Below, one piece after another: positions 32,015-33,882 of a stretch of 33,882 bases of DNA (position 1 is its first letter; every line of letters begins with the position of its first letter). Location: assembly GCA_024681295.1 (NCBI GenBank), contig JAILBC010000066.1:1-33882 (forward strand), read 5' to 3'. The stretch is from Bacteroidales bacterium (GTDB lineage Bacteria > Bacteroidota > Bacteroidia > Bacteroidales > F082). The translations under genes were made by a program, and so were the position numbers. A model generated the notes under the pieces. It ran no database searches. It saw only the letters and a program-made list of their open reading frames with translations, and was not told where the DNA came from.

Positions 32015-32910
32015 AGGTCTTGGGGATAAATGCCTTTCTCGATCAACTCACGGATCTTACGCATCACTTCGGGTTTGTCTTCCTTATAGGTGACACCAAA
32101 CCAGGAGGCATTGCTCGACAGCACCTTCAGTTTGGCTGAACCGTCGTGGATGCTCTGGTTGACCATCAGCGGGATGAAAAACTCCGCCTTGATGTTGGTC
32201 TGGGCGGGACCTTTCAGGAACTCCACAAAGCCCTTCTCGGAATAAGCGAAGAAGTCGGGGGTGAAGCCGAAGAAGTTCATCGACACCAGGGAGTCCATAT
32301 CCAGCGGATGCGAGCCTGTTTCGTCAGTATAGGCGGCACCGCCGTCTTCGGTATGACCGATGGCGGTACGTTCCACTATGGTCTGGAGATGACCCTCCGC
32401 ATCGGCAGTGCAGATGCCACGGCTCACCGTACCGAAGTCGGACATGGTATTACGGAGCTTATAGGCCACCATGCTGTAGGCACCGGTTTTGCCTGCGCAT
32501 TCCATGAGGTATTTGGCCAGCACTTCGTAGGCTTCCTTGCCATAGAAGTCATCGGCGTTGATGGCAGCAAAAGGCTCGTGAATCACATCCTTGGCCATCA
32601 GCACGGCGTGGCAGGTACCCCAAGGCTTCACACGGCCTTCCGGTACTGTAAAGCCTTCCGGCAGTTTATCAAGCGACTGATACACGTATTCTACGGGAAT
32701 ACCGAATTTCTCGGCGTTGTTGACCTTTTTGAAGGCTTCAGCGAAGTCCTCACGAATCACGAAGACCACTTTGCCGAAACCGGCGCGTTTGGCGTCATAA
32801 ATGGAATAATCAAGAATGGCTTCGTTGTTGGGACCAACGCCATCCATCTGCTTCAAGGCACCATATCTGGAGCCCATTCCAGCGGCTAATACTAATAATG
32901 TAGGTTTCAT
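32005..32910 (-). CDS. Sugar-1-phosphate nucleotidyltransferase in galactose operon
   Basis: This 301-residue NTP-transferase-family enzyme has the Rossmann-like nucleotide-binding motif LAAGMGSRYGALKQ at residues 8-21, the GTCHAV segment near 98-103 and the metal-binding NADD at 118-121. Such enzymes form NDP-sugars from sugar-1-phosphate and NTP with pyrophosphate release. Its position between galK and galM suggests that it acts on galactose-1-phosphate or glucose-1-phosphate with UTP. No galT is visible in the operon portion seen here, so it may replace GalT. The exact sugar and nucleotide cannot be read from sequence. It overlaps galM by 10 bases. Confidence 0.85.
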   Translation of the reverse strand: MKPTLLVLAAGMGSRYGALKQMDGVGPNNEAILDYSIYDAKRAGFGKVVFVIREDFAEAFKKVNNAEKFGIPVEYVYQSLDKLPEGFTVPEGRVKPWGTCHAVLMAKDVIHEPFAAINADDFYGKEAYEVLAKYLMECAGKTGAYSMVAYKLRNTMSDFGTVSRGICTADAEGHLQTIVERTAIGHTEDGGAAYTDETGSHPLDMDSLVSMNFFGFTPDFFAYSEKGFVEFLKGPAQTNIKAEFFIPLMVNQSIHDGSAKLKVLSSNASWFGVTYKEDKPEVMRKIRELIEKGIYPQDLWK

Positions 32911-32952
32911 ATGAGTTAAGAATTATTAATTTAGATTTAGAATTTAGAGTTT
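32911..32952 (-). repeat. Degenerate heptanucleotide-period repeat between galK and the nucleotidyltransferase
   Basis: Six 7-base units on the minus strand read AAACTCT, AAATTCT, AAATCTA, AATTAAT, AATTCTT and AACTCAT, ending at the nucleotidyltransferase ATG. The array includes the galK stop codon. It is the weakest of the four arrays and AT-rich chance similarity cannot be excluded. Confidence 0.45.
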
Positions 32953-33882
32953 GCGGGCGCCATCACTAATTACTACGTCATAAACTTTAGGCTCATGCCC
33001 GAAACGTTCATTGAATTTTTCTTTTGCTGTTTTTATGAAACTATCGTAAAGTTCTTCTTTGACCAGGTTGATGGTGCATCCGCCAAAGCCGCCGCCCATC
33101 ACGCGGGAGCCGGTAACGCCGCACTGCTTGGCAATGTCGTTAAGGAAATCGAGTTCCTCGCAGCTCACCTCGTAGAGTTTGCTCATGCCATAGTGGGTGC
33201 CGTACATGCGGTCGCCAACAGTCTCATAATCCCCTTTTTCCAAGGCCTCGCACACATCGAGGACACGCTGTTTCTCACCGATCACATATTCCGCGCGCAT
33301 ATAGTCCTCTGCGGGAATCTCCACATCCACCTCATTGAGCATGGTCATGGTGGCGTCGCTCAGGTATTTCACCTCTGGATGCTTCTTGGCGATATGGGCA
33401 CAGGCGTTCTCACAAGATTCCCTGCGACGATTATAGGCCGATGAAGCCAACTCGTGTTTCACCACGGTGTCAAGCAAGACGACCTTGTAACCTTTAGGAT
33501 TGAAGGGGAAGTATTCAAACTCCATCGTAGCGCAATTGAGGCGCATCAGATGGCCTTTCTTGCCGAACAAAGAAGCGAACTGGTCCATGATACCGCATTT
33601 CACTCCGCAGTAGTTGTGCTCAGTGGACTGACCGATGCGGGCCAACTCAAACTTGTCGATCTTCAGGCCCAGCAGGTCGTTAAGAGCAAAAGCGAAGGTG
33701 CTCTCCAGTGCTGCTGATGACGACATTCCTGCACCCAACGGCACATTGCCGAAGAACACAGTGTCGAAGCCCTTGATTGCATAACCTCGCTTCTGGATCT
33801 CGCGACACACGCCGAAAATATAGCGAGCCCAAGCCTCGTTGGGCTTGTCTTCCTCATTCAGGCCGAATTCACAGTATCCATC
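32944..33882 (-). CDS. galK: Galactokinase (5' end beyond the window)
   Basis: The visible part is 312 residues; the frame stays open to the window edge (reading DGYCEFGLNEEDKP and onward), so about 70-75 N-terminal residues, including the GRTNLIGEH-type signature, lie outside. GHMP-kinase motif 2 is PLGAGMSSSAALE and motif 3 is MGGGFGGCTINLV. GalK phosphorylates alpha-D-galactose to galactose-1-phosphate using ATP. It is the first visible gene of a minus-strand operon with the nucleotidyltransferase, galM and the permease. A GTG at 33810 is internal and not the start. Confidence 0.95.
   Translation of the reverse strand, partial: DGYCEFGLNEEDKPNEAWARYIFGVCREIQKRGYAIKGFDTVFFGNVPLGAGMSSSAALESTFAFALNDLLGLKIDKFELARIGQSTEHNYCGVKCGIMDQFASLFGKKGHLMRLNCATMEFEYFPFNPKGYKVVLLDTVVKHELASSAYNRRRESCENACAHIAKKHPEVKYLSDATMTMLNEVDVEIPAEDYMRAEYVIGEKQRVLDVCEALEKGDYETVGDRMYGTHYGMSKLYEVSCEELDFLNDIAKQCGVTGSRVMGGGFGGCTINLVKEELYDSFIKTAKEKFNERFGHEPKVYDVVISDGARKL

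Overview
This window looks like chromosomal DNA of a Bacteroidota member, most likely order Bacteroidales. Reasons seen in the sequence: four proteins end in type IX secretion system (T9SS) type A sorting domains; there is a PorQ homologue; several short intergenic regions carry the Bacteroidota -7 promoter element TAnnTTTG, twice with a -33 TTG exactly 19 bases upstream; and NusB is the long form I associate with this phylum. The order is inference. No tRNA, rRNA, CRISPR array, transposase or phage gene was found, and no gap without a gene exceeds about 125 bases.

Layout. (1) 1-1140: a pair of half-size chromate-transporter-family genes on the minus strand. (2) 1209-12259: a plus-strand run of two beta-propeller (YCF48/BNR-like) T9SS proteins sharing a duplicated 5' segment, a very large gingipain-like C25 peptidase with FG-GAP/VCBS repeats and a beta-helix, and a GltS-type symporter. 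Base composition changes sharply inside this run. (3) 12330-16318: trmD and rplS on the minus strand, a T9SS subtilase on the plus strand, then a ferritin/reverse-rubrerythrin pair on the minus strand. (4) 16440-21473: nusB, porQ, recF, a DUF721 gene, efp and an lpxD-type acyltransferase, all on the plus strand. (5) 21474-24677: a minus-strand beta-helix lipoprotein, then a small outer-membrane protein, smpB and two small cysteine-patterned lipoproteins. (6) 24738-29637: a tight four-gene operon (DoxX/MauE-thioredoxin fusion, DUF1846 protein, PQQ-repeat lipoprotein, esterase-LysM fusion). (7) 29663-33882: a minus-strand galactose operon (galK cut by the window edge, a sugar-phosphate nucleotidyltransferase, galM, an FucP/GluP-type MFS permease).

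How the genes work together. Housekeeping blocks (RNA modification, ribosome, replication repair, EF-P, SmpB, lipid A) are interleaved with envelope and secretion functions. PorQ belongs to the T9SS machinery that would export and anchor the four sorting-domain proteins encoded here. Ferritin and rubrerythrin form an iron/peroxide unit. In the galactose operon a pyrophosphorylase-type nucleotidyltransferase sits where a galT might be expected, which suggests a non-canonical route from galactose-1-phosphate to UDP-galactose.

Most unusual observations: short degenerate 7-base-period repeats at four gene ends, most of them at same-strand junctions; the compositional break at the end of the peptidase domain in the giant gene; the shared 5' segment of the two propeller genes; the galactose operon with a nucleotidyltransferase; and the matched cysteine spacing of the two small lipoproteins.
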